Source: Pirellulales bacterium
GTDB taxonomy: Bacteria; Planctomycetota; Planctomycetia; Pirellulales; JACPPG01
Length of the DNA: 64,000 nucleotides
Direction of reading: 5' to 3'
Assembly (NCBI GenBank): GCA_036499395.1
Contig: DASYDW010000106.1
Location: 1 to 64,000, forward strand
Positions within the stretch are counted from its first letter, which is position 1, and every line of letters starts with the position of its first letter. Made by a program: the position numbers and the translations under genes. Positions 60,913 to 64,000 of this stretch are shown piece by piece. The notes below the pieces were generated by a model. That model saw only the letters and a program-made list of their open reading frames with translations, was not told where the DNA came from and did not search any database.

Positions 60913-61324
60913 CGGCGTCTTGGACAAGTACATCGGCCGCATCGCCGAAGGTGGGATGCGACGCACCGCCGGCGAGCCCGTCGACCATGAGGAGTACGCC
61001 GACGACCTCGGCTCCTTCGGCTGGCTCCGCGGCGTGCGCGAGCGGGCGATGATGCTGGAACTTCGGAAGAAGGATGGCAACATCTTGGCCGTCAGTTACA
61101 GTTGGCTGGAGCGGATCGAATTCGACCCGTCCGTTGGTATTACGCTCATCGTCGGAGGCCGCCAAGTCCGGATTATGGGGCGTAACCTGAATGGCGAAGT
61201 CCGACCCAATGTTCGGCTCTTCGAAGGCATCGTTCGCCACCGAGTGCCATGGGTCCGGCAGGCCGTCGAACTAGCGTTGTCCAAGGAACATCCAGCGGAA
61301 ACGGTTGTCGAATCGATAGGATAG
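60902..61324 (+). CDS. Small relaxase-linked protein, module 2
   Basis: A 140-aa paralogue of 24411-24830, overlapping relaxase 2 by 11 bp. Shared blocks are VLDKYI..., LELRKKDGNILAVSYSWLER, IEFDPSVGITL and QVRIMGRNLNGEVRPNVRLF. The retention of both gene and overlap in both modules argues for joint function with the relaxase. Confidence 0.8.
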   Translation: MSDSGVLDKYIGRIAEGGMRRTAGEPVDHEEYADDLGSFGWLRGVRERAMMLELRKKDGNILAVSYSWLERIEFDPSVGITLIVGGRQVRIMGRNLNGEVRPNVRLFEGIVRHRVPWVRQAVELALSKEHPAETVVESIG

Positions 61325-61383
61325 ACGTAGGCTCACAAACACCACATTTACGCGAATCACCCGTTAACGTGTTAAGGCAGGCA

Positions 61384-64000
61384 ATGCCGGTCGCCATTAC
61401 AACCGCCGAAATGGACGTCCTGATCGAGTATTGTCGTCAGTGTGTCTCGCGCTTCGGTGACATTTACCTTTTCGGTATCGCAGACGCTGAAAACGGACGC
61501 ACGGTGCTGCCACGAAGTGGCCGAATAGCCCGGAGCCTTATTAGTCACTACGCCGAGCAGGTGGCCGCAGTCAGCGAGCGACCGCTAGGCTTCGATCCAG
61601 CCGCGGGGACGGAACACGAGGAGCAGGTTCGTGAATCGTTGCGGTCTGGGTTGTCGGCGCGACGCATCTTTGTTACCGGCGAAGGCGGTACTGGCAAGAC
61701 GGAGTTCGCGCGCCGGCTTGCCTTGGGAGCAGCAGACGAGTTCCTAAATTCACCTGACCGAACCCAAGGTTTAATTCCGATTTACTGCTCTTTGGCTGCA
61801 CTGGGTCGGACCGGTGACATCCTGGCAGAAGCCTTCCACGACCTACTGATTGCCAGACCAAGCCTACGAAGAAAGTTGCTGCATGGCGGGCACTTACTGC
61901 TGGTGCTTGACGGTCTAGACGAAGTAGCACCGCAGATAAGGCCGGCAATCGACCATCAGCTAGACCGACTTCTGAATGGCGAGTCCTGCCGCCGGTGTTC
62001 GCTTGCACTTTTGGGTCGAGAGACCTCACTTGGAAACGTGCTCGGCCCGTCGTTTCCGGCAGCGAATCGCTATCGACTGATGCCGATTTCCCACGACGAT
62101 GTTGAATTTTATATTACGACGTATTTTCGACATATCGGGAACGTCGACCGCGGCAAAAAGCTCCTGTCTGAAATCGTAGAATCGCAGCCACTTCTTCAAG
62201 AGCTTCTGCAAAATCCGTTTTGCTTATCGGGGCTGTGCTGGCTCTGGGAACATCAAAAGATCGCGCTTCCCGCAGAACCCTCCGAAGTCGTCAGGCAATT
62301 AACGATGGACCTTTTGGCGCGCCGAAACATTGACCCACAACGAGGCCTAAGGATTCTATCTCGCTTGGCAGCATTTGCATGTGAGCGAGGCTTCCGCTTC
62401 GAGACTACGGATGCTGGCTTTCCAACCGGCGTGCCGGCAGATTTACTGGATGAGTTGGCGAGACACAGCGGTCTGATGTTCCGTCACGGCTTGGGCGGTC
62501 GACGCGTAACCTATTCGTTTGCAAACCGACTCATCGCCGAGTTCCTCGCTGGGGAGGGTATTGCGCGCAACGGGGCGTTCGGGACTGCGCCACCGCGCGG
62601 GAGCACAGTGGAACGATCGATCATAGAGTTTTTCTCACGCCACGTGTGGCATCTCGATGAGGATACGATGCTTGTATCGCTATCCAGCTCGTTGTGTCGG
62701 GACCGGCCAAAGCTCGCCGTTGGAATAGCAACATGGGTTGATCGACACGTATCCGGTTATGCGGGATCGGAGGCGTTCGCCCCGTTCGACGACCTCTTCG
62801 GAACACTTCAGCAACGTTTTCGAATCTTTTCTCAGCAATTGCCTACTTGCAACGGTGACGGCAAAGCACCTGAAGTGTCACAAATCCCTACCGTTAAGAA
62901 ATTCGACTCGTCGGGGGTTATCGAAGCTTCGAGATGGGCTTGGTCATCCTTGCTGAGGAGCCGAGTTTTGCCGTGGGAATCGCACCTAGAGGTTCTCCGC
63001 AATGAATTCACCTTAAGTGGGCTCGCGCCACGTACGCTTGTGCTGCTTGCGAATTTGGTTGCCGATGTCACTGGTAACAAGGAGTTTTTAACTGACGGAG
63101 GCGAGGATAGGATCTGGAAGAAGGAAGACGAATTGAAGGAGGCCGTACACGGCAACAGGGCAATTCGAGACAGGGTGACCAGGAACCTCGGCCTCATAGA
63201 GAAGATGGGTGAAGAGGAGTACGTTAAGCTCTTGGTGGCGATCGCGCCAGGAGACCCGGTCGCGCGAAACGTTTTAATCGACAGACTACGAGGCGAGGAT
63301 ACTCCGTGTTATCTCCTTAGGTCACTGGCGGCAATCGCGCCGCGTGACCGCGTCGCAAGGGACGCGCTACTCGCGATGCTGCGCCCGCTATCAGGTCTCA
63401 GCTACACGAGCGTCCTCATTGCCGAAGCGCTACGGTTCATTGCTCCTGGGGATGCGAAGGCTGCCAGAGAAATTGCAGGAATACTCGGCGCGCCATTTCC
63501 ACAATTTCAACGGAATATGGACGCGTTTCTAATACCGGCGTTGATCGACATAGCTGCACGGGACGAAGAAGTGCGGGACGTGATCATATCGCGGATGCAT
63601 GTAGACAGATATGCTTGGACCGAGTTGCAGGTGTCATATATTCACGCGCTGGCCATCTCGGCACCAAATGACGTGCGCGCGCTGGCGGAGATCACTCAAT
63701 TTTTGGAGCGGAGGACGCAAAAAGAGGAAATTTTCGCGGCGGTTGATGCGCTGATGGTGGCCGGGCGGAATGAGGACGTAGCTATTCGCGCACTGATCGC
63801 GAAATACCGTGATGCTTCGCCGCGCAAACTGGACATAACGCAATTTCGCGCGGCAGAGGAAGGGGAAGGGATCTTTGAAATTCCGGGCAATGGGAACAGT
63901 CTTTCCGTTAAGAGGTACATCCTCCAGTCTCTTCCTCACATCGCGTCCCAAAATGGAGAGGTGAAGCAGTTTTTACGCTCGGTTGTGATCGAGGAGAAGG
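61384..64000 (+). CDS. NACHT-domain STAND NTPase (runs off the right edge)
   Basis: The frame from ATG 61384 stays open for 872 codons to the window edge, so the gene is incomplete. Residues 1-90 precede the NTPase (MPVAITTAEMDVLIEYCRQC), possibly an effector or adaptor region. NACHT: Walker A GEGGTGKT (99-106) and Walker B LLLVLDGLDE with Asp176-Glu180, followed by winged-helix-like LPAEPSEVVRQLTMDLLARR. The C-terminal 400 residues are helical repeats (GDPVARNVLIDRLRGEDTPC, LLRSLAAIAPRDRVARDALL), HEAT-like sensor repeats. Bacterial NACHT proteins are anti-phage sensors. It starts 59 bp after the relaxase 2 operon, the same slot as the dynamin gene in module 1. Confidence 0.82.
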   Translation, partial: MPVAITTAEMDVLIEYCRQCVSRFGDIYLFGIADAENGRTVLPRSGRIARSLISHYAEQVAAVSERPLGFDPAAGTEHEEQVRESLRSGLSARRIFVTGEGGTGKTEFARRLALGAADEFLNSPDRTQGLIPIYCSLAALGRTGDILAEAFHDLLIARPSLRRKLLHGGHLLLVLDGLDEVAPQIRPAIDHQLDRLLNGESCRRCSLALLGRETSLGNVLGPSFPAANRYRLMPISHDDVEFYITTYFRHIGNVDRGKKLLSEIVESQPLLQELLQNPFCLSGLCWLWEHQKIALPAEPSEVVRQLTMDLLARRNIDPQRGLRILSRLAAFACERGFRFETTDAGFPTGVPADLLDELARHSGLMFRHGLGGRRVTYSFANRLIAEFLAGEGIARNGAFGTAPPRGSTVERSIIEFFSRHVWHLDEDTMLVSLSSSLCRDRPKLAVGIATWVDRHVSGYAGSEAFAPFDDLFGTLQQRFRIFSQQLPTCNGDGKAPEVSQIPTVKKFDSSGVIEASRWAWSSLLRSRVLPWESHLEVLRNEFTLSGLAPRTLVLLANLVADVTGNKEFLTDGGEDRIWKKEDELKEAVHGNRAIRDRVTRNLGLIEKMGEEEYVKLLVAIAPGDPVARNVLIDRLRGEDTPCYLLRSLAAIAPRDRVARDALLAMLRPLSGLSYTSVLIAEALRFIAPGDAKAAREIAGILGAPFPQFQRNMDAFLIPALIDIAARDEEVRDVIISRMHVDRYAWTELQVSYIHALAISAPNDVRALAEITQFLERRTQKEEIFAAVDALMVAGRNEDVAIRALIAKYRDASPRKLDITQFRAAEEGEGIFEIPGNGNSLSVKRYILQSLPHIASQNGEVKQFLRSVVIEEK

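Noticed and set aside
1-64000. CRISPR arrays, tRNA or rRNA genes
   Set aside because: No regularly spaced repeats, no cloverleaf with acceptor CCA context and no rRNA-like sequence were seen on reading both strands.

Overview
The window looks like an accessory region of a planctomycete, most likely class Phycisphaerae: either a large plasmid or an integrated plasmid/mobilizable element. The taxonomic clue is indirect. Two secreted proteins (13014-13793, 53354-54145) end in PEP-CTERM/exosortase sorting signals, the GC content is moderate to high, and the mobile-element genes have a planctomycete flavour. No rRNA, tRNA, CRISPR array or core metabolic gene was found, so the taxon is an inference.

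Layout. 0-3.3 kb: end of a lipoprotein gene, a response-regulator remnant, a tyrosine integrase with a cluster of arm-type sites, and an IS remnant. 3.5-11.7 kb: ankyrin protein, a PP-loop ATPase plus two-TM protein pair of unknown role, a Gabija-like pair (OLD/TOPRIM nuclease plus UvrD helicase), and a DUF6088/AbiEi-like regulator with a degraded second copy on the other side of the Gabija pair. 12.3-24.8 kb: mobilization module 1 (PEP-CTERM protein, ArdC, toxin-antitoxin pairs, XRE-like protein, DNA methylase, small protein, ParB, MobF relaxase-helicase). 25-33 kb: dynamin-like GTPase, ParB, a VirD4-type coupling protein split into two overlapping ORFs, and a string of small genes. 33.4-35.7 kb: large serine recombinase and a decayed hybrid histidine kinase. 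36-49 kb: defence-like cargo, comprising a C5 methyltransferase, a ParB-like protein, an interrupted vsr and a putative PD-(D/E)XK nuclease; a phosphoribosyltransferase-like protein paired with an HExxH zincin; and an Avs-like STAND NTPase with an N-terminal nuclease-like domain and a C-terminal SEC-C finger. 49-52.6 kb: pseudogenes, then a plasmid replicon (iterons with DnaA boxes, RepA, ribbon-helix-helix protein, ParA, parS-like repeats). 52.6-61.3 kb: mobilization module 2, a diverged paralogue of module 1 in the same gene order. 61.4 kb to the right edge: a NACHT NTPase, cut by the window end.

How it fits together. Each module carries a relaxase, an ArdC anti-restriction protein, a small plasmid-type gene and addiction genes. 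The replicon and a single coupling protein (VirD4-type) could serve both, but no type IV secretion channel genes are present, so the element would be mobilized rather than self-transmissible. Immediately downstream of each relaxase operon lies a different large NTPase of the type seen in phage defence (dynamin-like versus NACHT), suggesting a cargo slot.

The most novel signals are non-coding. Comparison of the two modules reveals paired intergenic elements upstream of ardC, upstream of the small HVVYHVRE-type gene, upstream of the PEP-CTERM genes and at the outer module edge. In each, base-paired positions change together (compensatory substitutions), which points to conserved RNA or DNA hairpin structures that I could not assign to a known family. 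The best protein candidates for undescribed systems are the PRTase-like plus zincin pair (42.5-45.1 kb) and the PP-loop plus two-TM pair (3.9-6.1 kb).
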